Of a stretch of DNA of 64,000 nucleotides, positions 1 through 9,005 are shown one piece after another. Source of the DNA: Paralithodes platypus (lineage: Eukaryota > Arthropoda > Malacostraca > Decapoda > Lithodidae); the NCBI GenBank assembly GCA_032716605.1, contig CM064572.1, positions 37,056,313-37,120,312 of the forward strand, in the 5' to 3' direction. The notes beneath the pieces are model-generated. The model saw only the letters and a program-made list of their open reading frames with translations. It did not search any database and was not told the origin of the DNA. Made by a program: the position numbers and the translations under genes. Positions within the stretch are counted from its first letter, which is position 1. Every line of letters begins with the position of its first letter.

Positions 1-116
1 GAAGGCTGATGGCTGTGTGTTGTAGTATACCGTATATATCTATATACTGTATATACAGAATACAGTATATATTAGAAAGTATATATGCAGCTAAAATTAT
101 TAATTGTAATTATTTT
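1..116. other. AT-rich flank, no gene
   Basis: Short AT-rich stretch with repeated TATATACTGTATATACAG-like palindromes. The only reading frame is short and runs into the repeat that follows. Nothing else is recognised. Confidence 0.6.
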
Positions 117-3100
117 ATTCACCCTTTCTGTACCAGTGACGTCTTTTTAAATTATATTCTGGCTCTATTTAGACGATTTTGTGTTAGTAGGAAGGATGAC
201 GTGAGAGTCTATAGCCTTTTTGTGTTAGTAGGAAGGATGACGTGAGAGTCTATAGCCTTTTTGTGTTAGTAGGAAGGATGACGTGAGAGTCTATAGCCTT
301 TTTGTGTTAGTAGAAAGGATGACGTGAGAGTCTGTTGCTTTTTTGTGTTAGTAGGAAGGATGACGTGAGAGTCTGTAGCCTTTTTGTGTTAGTAGAAAGG
401 ATGACGTGAGAGTCTGTTGCTTTTTTGTGTTAGTAGGAAGGATGACGTGAGAGTCTGTAGCCTTTTTGTGTTAGTAGGAAGGATGACGTGAGAGTTTGTA
501 GCCTTTTTGTGTTAGTAGGAAGGATGACGTGAGAGTATGTAGCCTTTTTGTGTTAGTAGGAAGGATGACGTGAGAGTCTGTAGCCTTTTTGTGTTAGTAG
601 GAAGGATGACGTGAGAGTTGTAGCCTTTTTGTGTTAGTAGGAAGGGTGACGTGAGAGTCTGTAGCCTTTTTGTGTTAGTAGGAAGGATGACGTGAGAGTC
701 TGTAGCCTTTTTGTGTTAGTAGGAAGGATGACGTGAGAGTCTGTAGCCTTTTTGTGTTAGTAGGAAGGATGACGTGAGAGTCTGTAGCCTTTTTGTGTTA
801 GTAGGAAGGATGACGTGAGAGTCTGTAGCCTTTTTGTGTTAGTAGGAAGGATCACGTGAGAGTCTGTAGCCTTTTTGTGTTAGTAGGAAGGATGACGTGA
901 GAGTCCGTAGCCTTTTTGTGTTAGTAGGAAGGATGACGTGAGAGTCTGTAGCCTTTTTGTGTTAGTAGGAAGGATGACGTGAGAGTCTCTAGCCTTTTTG
1001 TGTTAGTAGGAAGGATGACGTGAGAGTCTGTAGCCTTTTTGTGTTAGTAGGAAGAATGACGTGAGAGTCTGTAGCCTTTTTGTGTTAGTAGGAAGGATGA
1101 CGTGAGAGTCTGTAGCCTTTTTGTGTTAGTAGGAAGGATGACGTGAGAGTCTGTAGCCTTTTTGTGTTAGTAGGAAGGATGACGTGAGAGTCTCTAGCCT
1201 TTTTGTGTTAGTAGGAAGGATGACGTGAGAGTCTATAGCCTTTTTGTGTTAGTAGGAAGGATGACGTGAGAGTCTGTAGCCTTTTTGTGTTAGTAGGAAG
1301 GATGACGTGAGAGTCTGTAGCCTTTTTGTGTTAGTAGGAAGGATGACGTGAGAGTCTGTAGCCTTTTTGTGTTAGTAGGAAGGATGACGTGAGAGTCTAT
1401 AGCCTTTTTGTGTTAGTAGGAAGGATGACGTGAGAGTCTGTAGCCTTTTTGTGTTAGTAGGAAGGATGACGTGAGAGTCTGTAGCCTTTTTGTGTTAGTA
1501 GGAAGGATGACGTGAGAGTCTGTAGCCTTTTTGTGTTAGTAGGAAGGATGACGTGAGAGTCTATAGCCCTTTTGTGTTAGTAGGAAGGATGACGTGAGAG
1601 TCTGTAGCCTTTTTGTGTTAGTAGGAAGGATGACGTGAGAGTCTGTAGCCTTTTTGTGTTAGTAGGAAGGATGACGTTAGAGTCTATAGCCTTTTTGTGT
1701 TAGTAGGAAGGATGACGTGAGAGTCTGTAGCCTTTTTGTGTTAGTAGGAAGAATGACGTGAGAGTCTGTACCCTTTTTGTGTTAGTAGGAAGGATGACGT
1801 GAGAGTCTATAGCCTTTTTGTGTTAGTAGAAAGGATGACGTGAGAGTCTGTAGCCTTTTTGTGTTAGTAGAAAGGATGACGTGAGAGTCTGTTGCTTTTT
1901 TGTGTTAGTAGGAAGGATGACGTGAGAGTCTGTAGCCTTTTTGTGTTAGTAGGAAGGATGACGTGAGAGTTTGTAGCCTTTTTGTGTTAGTAGGAAGGAT
2001 GACGTGAGAGTATGTAGCCTTTTTGTGTTAGTAGGAAGGATGAAGTGAGAGTCTGTAGCCTTTTTGTTTTAGTAGGAAGGATGACGTGAGAGTCTGTAGC
2101 CTTTTTGTGTTAGTAGGAAAGATGATGTGAGAGTCTGTAGCCTTTTTGTGTTAGTAGGAAGGATGACGTGAGAGTCTGTAGCCTTTTTGTGTTAGTAGGA
2201 AGGATGACGTGAGAGTCTGTAGCCTTTTTGTGTTAGTAGGAAGGATGACGTGAGAGTCTGTAGCCTTTTTGTGTTAGTAGGAAGGATGACGTGAGAGTCT
2301 GTAGCCTTTTTGTGTTAGTAGGAAGGATGACGTGAGAGTCTGTAGCCTTTTGTGCTAGTAGGAAGGATGAAGTGGGAGTCTGTAGCCTTTTTGTGTTAGT
2401 AGGAAGGATGACGTGAGAGTCTGTAGCCTTTTTGTGTTGGTAGGAAGGATGACGTGAGAGTCTATAGCCTTTTTGTGTTAGAAGGGAGGATGACGTGAGA
2501 GTCTGTAGCCTTTTTGTGTTAGTAGGAAGGATGAAGTGGGAGTCTGTAATCTTTTTTTGTTAGTAGGAAGGATGACGTGAGAGTCTGTAGCCTTTTTGTG
2601 TTAGTAGGAAGGATGACGTGAGAGTCTATAGCCTTTTTGTGTTAGTAGGAAGGATGACGTGAGAGTCTATAGCCTTTTTGTATTAGTAGGAAGGATGACG
2701 TGAGAGTCTATAGCCTTTTTGTGTTAGTAGGAAGGATGACATGAGAGTCTGTAGCCTTTTTGTGTTAGTAGGAAGGATGACGTGAGAGTCTATAGCCTTT
2801 TTGTGTTAGTAGGAAGGATGACGTGAGAGTCTATAGCCTTTTTGTATTAGTAGGAAGGATGACGTGAGAGTCTATAGCCTTTTTGTGTTAGTAGGAAGGA
2901 TGATGTGAGAGTCTGTAGCCTTTTTGTGTTAGTAGGTAGGATGACGTGAGAGTCTATAGCCTTTTTATGTTAGTAGGAAGGATCACGTGAGAGTCTGTAG
3001 CCTTTTTGTGTTAGTAGGAAGGATGACGTGAGAGTCTATAGCCTTTTTGTGTTAGTAGGAAGGATGACGTGAGAGTCTATAGCCTTTTTGTGTTAGTAGG

Positions 3101-4370
3101 AAGGATCACGTGAGAGTCTATAGCCTTTTTGTGTTAGTAGGAAGGATGACGTGAGAGTCTGTAGCCTTTTTGTGTTAGTAGGAAGGATGACGTGAGAGTC
3201 TATAGCCTTTTTGTGTTAGTAGGAAGGATCACGTGAGAGTCTATAGCCTTTTTGTGTTAGTAGGAAGGATGACGTGAGAGTCTGTAGCCTTTTTGTGTTA
3301 GTAGGAAGGATGACGTGAGAGTCTATAGCCTTTTTGTGTTAGTAGGAATGATCACGTGAGAGTCTATAGCCTTTTTGTGTTAGTAGGAAGGATGACGTGA
3401 GAGTCTGTAGCCTTTTTGTGTTAGTAGGAAGGATGACGTGAGAGTCTATAGCCTTTTTGTGTTAGTTGGAATGATGACGTGAGAGTCTATAGCCTTTTTG
3501 TGTTAGTAGGAAGGATGATATGAGAGTCTGTAGCCTTTTTGTGTTAGTAGGAAGGATGACGTGAGAGTCTATAGCCTTTTTGTGTTAGTAGGAAGGATGA
3601 TGTGAGAGTCTATAGCCTTTTTGTGTTAGTAGGAAGGATGACGTGAGAGTCTGTATCCTTTTTGTGTTAGTAGGAAGGATGACGTGAGAGTCTATAGCCT
3701 TTTTGTGTTAGTAGGAAGGATGACGTGAGAGTCTGTAGCCTTTTTGTGTTAGTAGGAAGGATGACGTGAGAGTCTGTAGCCTTTTTGTGTTAGTAGGAAG
3801 GATGATGTGAGAGTCTATAGCCTTTTTGTGTTAGTAGGAAGGATGACGTGAGAGTCTGTAGCCTTTTTGTGTTAGTAGGAAGGATGACGTGAGAGTCTAT
3901 ATCCTTTTTGTGTTAGTAGGAAGGATGACGTGAGAGTCTATAGCCTTTTTGTGTTAGTAGGAAGGATGACGTGAGAGTCTGTAGCCTTTTTGTGTTAGTA
4001 GGAAGGATGACGTGAGAGTCTATATCCTTTTTGTGTTCGTAGGAAGGATGATGTGAGAGTCTATAGCCTTTTTGTGTTAGTAGGAAGGATGAAGTGAGAG
4101 TCTGTAGCCTTTTTGTGTTAGTAGGAAGGATGACGTGAGAGTCTATAGCCTTTTTGTGTTAGTAGGAAGGATGACGTGAGAGTCTGTAGCCTTTTTGTGT
4201 TAGTAGGAAGGATGATGTGAGAGTCTGTAGCCTTTTTGTGTTAGTAGGAAGGATATAGTGAGAGTCTGTAGCCTTTTTTATTGGTATACGTCCTTCCTAA
4301 ACTGAATACAAACGTCTAATAATTGCCAGAATATAATGAAAATGATGTCATCGGTACTGAATGGGTTAAT
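117..4370. mobile_element. PAL4 MITE split by a 41-bp minisatellite
   Basis: The left arm (about 117-180) starts ACCCTTTCTGTACCAGTGAC. The right arm (about 4275-4369) is its imperfect inverted complement and ends GGTACTGAATGGGTTAAT. Both arms contain the TTCTGGC...TTAGACG block seen in the other PAL4 copies (63747, 23892, 28372). Intact PAL4 copies are only about 190-215 bp, so this one has been inflated about twentyfold by tandem amplification of its centre. The left TTAA is altered to TTCA; the right TTAA is kept. There is no coding sequence. Non-autonomous hairpin element, probably of the TTAA-targeting (piggyBac-like) type by terminus only. Confidence 0.75.
176..4277. repeat. 41-bp minisatellite, about 100 copies
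   Basis: Tandem units with core GTGTTAGTAGGAAGGATGAC followed by GTGAGAGTCTRTAGCCTTTTT, in 41-bp register almost throughout. Variation is mostly single bases: A/G in CTRTAG, GATGACG versus GATCACG, GGAAGG versus GAAAGG. The core resembles the inner arm of PAL4 (TTTTGTG...AAGGA), which suggests it arose by amplification within that element. No open frame persists through the array. Confidence 0.95.
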
Positions 4371-4751
4371 AATACAATATTAATGTGTTATTCTGCCTAA
4401 TATTTTGACTATTTGATTTGGTTTACGAATGATCACACACATTCACAAACACACACACACATACAAATCCACACACATACCTAGATGTGTGTGAATTTGT
4501 AGTTTGTTTTTGTGTGTTCGTTGTTTTCTGTTGTGTTGTCCCTATTCTGGCTCTGTCTTGAGTCGGCTACCCCCTTTAAAACAAATAAGAAAAGTGGGGA
4601 TTGGGCCTGAGTATATAGAATAGAATAGAATTAATTATATCTAGATTTATTGTTGTTGCTGTTGTTGTTGTTGTTATTGCAGTAGGTATATCATTAGGCT
4701 TTTGTTGGGCTGTAAAGGGTTGAAGTGTTAATGTTACGGGTTTTACTAGTG
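4371..4751. other. Non-coding spacer with microsatellites
   Basis: Contains a (CA)n tract near 4430-4480, repeat R (listed separately) and a (GTT)n tract near 4650-4675. No gene is seen. Confidence 0.6.
4478..4635 (+). repeat. Interspersed repeat R, copy 1
   Basis: Shares an ordered series of blocks with 22810-22997: GATGTGTGTGAATTTGTA, TTTTCTGTTGTGTT, CCCTATTCTGGCTCTGTCTT, a C-run/A-run, then GGGATTGGGCCTGAGTATAT and a short tandem tail (AGAATAG here, TAGA in the other copy). The microsatellite tail suggests the 3' end of a retroelement, but I cannot name it. Confidence 0.6.
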
Positions 4752-4875
4752 TTAACCCCTTCTGTACCGGCGGGTATTTTATTGTATTTCGTCTTAATTT
4801 AGACGATTTTGTGCTGTTTAAGAAGAATTAGTGGTAGTAACAAGGACTGAGATAGTTTAAACCCTGTTAATTGTT

Positions 4876-5265
4876 TTAAGGGGGGTCACCGTTTGTTTTG
4901 TTTTTATCTTTCTCTCCTTTTCTCTCTTTCCCTGGCTTGTATCCATTTGGCCCCATTCAGCCAAATGTGTTAAGACGTTTATCCCCATCCAGGTGTTGAT
5001 TTCTTCCTGGCGAGCGATAGCGACCCAGCATTGTATGGAGAAATCCGGCTTCGCTGGAGAAATTTTTCTATAGAAAAATTTACAAATTTAGCTTGCTGTA
5101 AAGACAAAGATATATTAATGCTGGCTCTCTACCGCTCGCCAGGAAAATATTGACACCTGCATGGGGATAAACGTCTTAAAACAGTAGGCTGAATGGAGCC
5201 GAATAAATACAAGCCAAAGAGAGAGGGAGAGAAAGATAAAAAAAAGGCGAGGTGGGCCTCCTTAA
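4876..5265. mobile_element. PAL2 MITE, complete, TTAA-flanked
   Basis: TTAAGGGGGGTCACC at the left and GGCGAGGTGGGCCTCCTTAA at the right, 390 bp. The two halves are long imperfect inverted repeats: CCTGGCGAGCGATAGCGA in one half faces ACCGCTCGCCAGG in the other, around a central AATTTTTCTATAGAAAAATT palindrome. Homologous copies lie at 16650-17036 and 62066-62450. No coding capacity. Confidence 0.85.
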
Positions 5266-5291
5266 GCCCTTCTTCAAGCTGAATAAAAAAT

Positions 5292-5438
5292 TTATATAAT
5301 AGCCAGAATAAAGTTGAAAGGTAGATTATAAACTAAATCTTTATATAATAGCCAGAATAAAGTTGAAAGGTAGATTATAAACTAAATCTTTATATAATAG
5401 CCAGAATAAAGTTGAAAGGTAGATTATGAACTAAAGAA
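5292..5438. repeat. 49-bp tandem triplication in a PAL4 arm
   Basis: Three near-perfect copies of a 49-bp unit beginning TTATATAATAGCCAGAATAA at 5292, 5341 and 5390. The unit contains the PAL4 right-arm block (AGCCAGAATAAAGTTGAAAG), so it is a local expansion of MITE sequence. Confidence 0.95.
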
Positions 5439-5512
5439 CATCGTCTGTTGGTAAACTGAATATGATGAAAATTACATCATGGTGCTGAAGGGGTTAAAAA
5501 GAGCTATTCAAA

Positions 5513-5734
5513 ATTGACCACTTGCGAGTTTCGGTCTATAAGGAAGTTGGAGCTGTGGCCATCAATATTTAGCAGAATTATCAGGTAAAATACGGTCATA
5601 ACATCTATAAATTCACAAAACCAAATTATCATACTTGTAATCCATCAGAAACACACATTATCATTGCATTTCGCTGTAATATCGATGTTCCCGGCTCCAA
5701 CTTCCTTATAGAACGAAACTCGCAAGTCGACAAT
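5513..5734. mobile_element. PAL7 hairpin element
   Basis: The two ends are inverted repeats of about 50 bp: ATTGACCACTTGCGAGTTTC at the left pairs with GAAACTCGCAAGTCGACAAT at the right, continuing through CTATAAGGAAGTTGGAGC. Total length is about 222 bp. It has no TTAA ends and no ORF. One copy in this window. Likely a MITE of another superfamily. Confidence 0.75.
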
Positions 5735-5810
5735 TCACCCATACCACGACCATCCAATAACGCTATAATGCTATACATTTTCTTATGGGGGTGAGAATTT
5801 GCTACTAAAG

Positions 5811-6195
5811 TTAGGGGGAGATGGGCTGGTTTCTCTGGCACCCTTTCACCCTCGTGTTTAACCCCATTGTTTTTTTTTTGTTTTTTTTAGATTTTAAGAC
5901 GTTCGGCCCATTAGTTTGGCGATTTTAGGACTTTACGCACCATTTCTTTGTCAATTATTTAGACCTTTCGTGCTATGTTGGTGTCGATTTTTACCAGGCG
6001 AGCGATAGCGAGCCTGTAATATTAAGAGTAATCGGCCATCGGCCGGGACATTTTTCTACCGAAAAATGTACAAATTTATCTTGAAGGGGGGTCTAGGGGG
6101 TGTTTTTTACAGCTTGATGGAGGTCTAGGGGGAAAACTAAAAAAATATAAAAAGATAAAAACATTATGCAAATGAATACGCCCATCTCCCCTTAA
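5811..6195 (+). mobile_element. PAL1 MITE, complete
   Basis: Ends are TTAGGGGGAGATGGGC and GCCCATCTCCCCTTAA, 385 bp. Interior landmarks in order: TTTTAAGACGTTCGGCCCAT, CAGGCGAGCGATAGCGAGCC, GGCCATCGGCCGGGACATTT, TTCTACCGAAAAATGTAC, AAGCTTGATGGAGGTC-like. This fixes the plus orientation used for the other PAL1 copies. The first TTAA is mutated to TTAG. No ORF of its own. Confidence 0.85.
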
Positions 6196-6456
6196 TGGAT
6201 AAAATATGAATGTGACAGGACATGAGAGAAAGTTTCTATGACGTGTGAGGCGACTAAAAGAAATACTGGGAATTGGGTGTGTAATAATACGTGAACAGTT
6301 ATAGGATACGACTTGAGAGAGAGAGAGAGAGAGGCAAAGGGGGGGGGGAGAAAGAAAAAAGAAAGAAAGAGAGAGAAGGAGAGAGAGAGAAAGAGGAAAA
6401 AAGGCAGAAAGAAAAAGAGAGAGTATGTGAATGTGTGTTACTCTATTGAAGATCAA
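6196..6456. other. Purine-rich stretch, (GA)n
   Basis: Non-coding. 6315-6425 is GA/AAG microsatellite with a G-run, giving a spurious low-complexity reading frame on the minus strand. No gene. Confidence 0.7.
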
Positions 6457-7325
6457 GTTTGTGTATTGAACATAATGAACAAGTTATAATACTCGTAGTA
6501 GTTTGTGTATTGAACATAATGAACAAGTTATAATACTCGTAGTAGTTTGTGTATTGAACATAATGAACAAGTTATAATACTCATAGTAGTTTGTGTATTG
6601 AACATAATGAACAAGTTATAATACTCATAGTAGTTTGTGTATTGAACATAATGAACAAGTTATAATACTCGTAGTAGTTTGTGTATTGAACATAATGAAC
6701 AAGTTATAATACTCATAGTAGTTTGTGTATTGAACATAATGAACAAGTTATAATACTCATAGTAGTTTGTGTATTTTATAATACTCGTAGTAGTTTGTGT
6801 ATTGAACATAATGAACAAGTTATAATACTCATAGTAGTTTGTGTATTGAACATAATGAACAAGTTATAATACTCGTAGTAGTTTGTGTATTGAACATAAT
6901 GAACAAGTTATAATACTCATAGTAGTTTGTGTATTGAACATAATGAACAAGTTATAATACTCGTAGTAGTTTGTGTATTGAACATAATGAACAAGTTATA
7001 ATACTCGTAGTAGTTTGTGTATTGAACATAATGAACAAGTTATAATACTCATAGTAGTTTGTGTATTGAACATAATGAACAAGTTATAATACTCGTAGTA
7101 GTTTGTGTATTGAACATAATGAACAAGTTATAATACTCGTAGTAGTTTGTGTATTGAACATAATGAACAAGTTATAATACTCATAGTAGTTTGTGTATTG
7201 AACATAATGAACAAGTTATAATACTCATAGTAGTTTGTGTATTGAACATAATGAACAAGTTATAATACTCGTAGTAGTTTGTGTATTGAACATAATTAAC
7301 AAGTTATAATACTCGTAGTAGTAGG
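6457..7325. repeat. 44-bp minisatellite, about 20 units
   Basis: Units GTTTGTGTATTGAACATAAT + GAACAAGTTATAATACTCRTAGTA, 44 bp, nearly identical except for one G/A site (ACTCGTAG or ACTCATAG). One unit near 6765-6792 is internally deleted (16 bp lost). No stable ORF. It lies between PAL1 and PAL3 elements. Confidence 0.95.
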
Positions 7326-7349
7326 ATAAGTAGAACAAATACTATTCCC

Positions 7350-7549
7350 TATTCCAATTAAACAGGCCAAAAGTCTTGAACATTAACCTCTATAGCTCAC
7401 AAACGACTAGAGTAATCGAGCTAACATTTCTACCATTTGGGAAGGGTCAGCCAGGGAATAGGTTTGGAAATTTATAGTCCATTTGCTCTAGCCCATTTTG
7501 ATTTACAGAGGTTAGGAGTTCACGATTTTTGGCCTACCTATTTGGAACA
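7350..7549. mobile_element. PAL3 hairpin element, copy 1
   Basis: Imperfect inverted repeats of about 40 bp: AGGCCAAAAGTCTTGAACAT near the left pairs with CACGATTTTTGGCCT near the right. The middle (AGAGTAATCGAGCTAACATT, CTACCATTTGGGAAG) matches the copy at 62638-62838. Non-coding MITE. Confidence 0.7.
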
Positions 7550-7710
7550 GAGCATACAAATGGCACGGAAGGTCTAAACATGTATAACGAAATAGGACGA
7601 AAGGTATGAAACTCGCCAAACTACCTAGCCGAACGTCTTAACATCTCAAAACTAATTGGGCTAAACACGAGGGAGAAGGGGGTCCCGAAAAACGACCCAT
7701 CTCCCCTTAG
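7550..7710 (-). mobile_element. PAL1 MITE, partial
   Basis: About 160 bp matching the GGGGAGATGGG-side half of PAL1 in reverse: CGAACGTCTTAACATCTC, GAGGGAGAAGGGGGTC, then CGACCCATCTCCCCTTAG. The other half is missing. Confidence 0.7.
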
Positions 7711-7915
7711 AGAAGATATATTAACCCAATACATAGCGAAGTAAAAAGATGAAATATTGGTTGGGACAAAACATGAAGTAAAGTTTAGATGATGTGTGGG
7801 AGACGTGTATTGGACTTGTGGGAAATTGTGAGGGGAGAGAGAGTGGGTGGGTGTGGGTGTGGGTATGTGTGTATATAGGTGGGTGTGTTCTGTCTGTGTG
7901 TGTGTGTTTATTAGA
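7711..7915. other. Non-coding, GT-rich
   Basis: Ordinary DNA grading into a (GTGG/GT)n stretch at 7845-7910. No gene. Confidence 0.6.
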
Positions 7916-8659
7916 GTGTAATAATAATAATAAACGGTTTATTAAAGAATGACAGCCTCATGAGCTGAAAATACACATTTTACAATTAGTGGATGAACAT
8001 GAGATGTACAGATTTGAAAATGGTAAGCTCAGTTTACAATGGGTGAGTATAATATACTTTACATTAAAACAAGAAATTAATACAATAATTATGCTAGTGC
8101 AAAATACAAATTATCATAAATTAACCATGAGAGTAAGTGATTTACAGTGCATATACAGTACACATTAATTTTACTCATATATATATATACAGAACATACA
8201 TATATACGCATACGTACACACATAAATACGCATATATATACATACATAATTATATAAGAACATAAGAACATGCAGTAAGTGTGCACATGCCCGTATACAT
8301 AAACGCTCACGTATGCAAACAAACATACATACATACAAAAACTGTTCTGGTAGGGTCAGGTGAGGCTAATAATGGGAGTTTAATCCTTGGGAGAGATTAA
8401 ATGAGGGAATTGGAAAAGGGCTAATGGGGCAACGGACTGTAGGTCAGGTAAAGCCAATTAGAATGGAATGTCAAACGTCGGAAGAGATCAAATGAGGAGT
8501 TTGAAAAGGGTTAAGGCGAAATGGCCTACGGGTCCATACAGGTAGGGTCAGGTAAAGCCTACTACAATGAGAGGTAATCCTCGGTAGAGAACAAAAGAAG
8601 AATATAAAATAAGGAGAGACAGCTGGGGGGAATTATAGTATATGGGACATTCTTCAGTG

Positions 8660-8712
<53 letters not shown>

Positions 8713-9005
8713 GATAGAATACTCTCAGCCGGGCTCGTGCCTCGAACCACAAACAGTATACACTATAGACACATACATATATAGATAATTAACGCATACA
8801 TACATACACATATACGCACACATACATACACATATACTGTACATACATAAATGCACATATACATATACACATATACATAAACAAACTCAAGCAAATACAT
8901 ACATATATTCTAATACACACACGCACACACACTTATGCATACATTATTAAAAGAAGGTGCGTATATGTGGTGTGACAGGCCGGCATTACACATTATTAAT
9001 AATAT
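7916..9005 (-). repeat. Probable 3' UTR of LINE-D
   Basis: It lies directly downstream of the minus-strand LINE-D RT. Its far end (7919-7940) reads on the minus strand as AATAAACCGTTTATTATTAT, that is a polyadenylation-like signal and an (ATT)n tail, common at LINE/SINE 3' ends. The interior is rich in TA, CA and TG microsatellites, including a (TG)n at 8663-8712. That it is one element with the RT above is an inference. Confidence 0.4.
8341..8580. repeat. Degenerate tandem repeat of about 95 bp
   Basis: Three diverged repeats with the ordered blocks GTAGGGTCAGGTRARGCY, GAGAGATTAAATGAGG and GGAAAAGGGCTAATGG. Part of the putative LINE-D 3' region; non-coding. Confidence 0.55.

Larger units (their letters stand above)
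4752..5497. mobile_element. PAL4 MITE interrupted by a PAL2 MITE
   Basis: The left end is TTAACCCCTTCTGTACCGG and the right end is GCTGAAGGGGTTAA, with TTAGACGATTTTGTGC in the left arm and the ATAGCCAGAATAAAG block in the right. The centre holds a complete PAL2 element (4876-5265) inserted at a TTAA, and the right arm is locally triplicated (5292-5438). Removing those two additions leaves an element of ordinary PAL4 size. Confidence 0.75.

Noticed and set aside
176..4277. Regular direct repeats resembling a CRISPR array
   Set aside because: Units are contiguous 41-mers with no unique spacers, in a eukaryotic repeat context with no cas genes. The same applies to the 44-bp array at 6457-7325 and the 101-bp array.
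8089..8334. A Cys/Val/Tyr-rich small membrane protein
   Set aside because: The frame consists of translated TA/CA/GT repeat sequence within the putative LINE-D 3' region.
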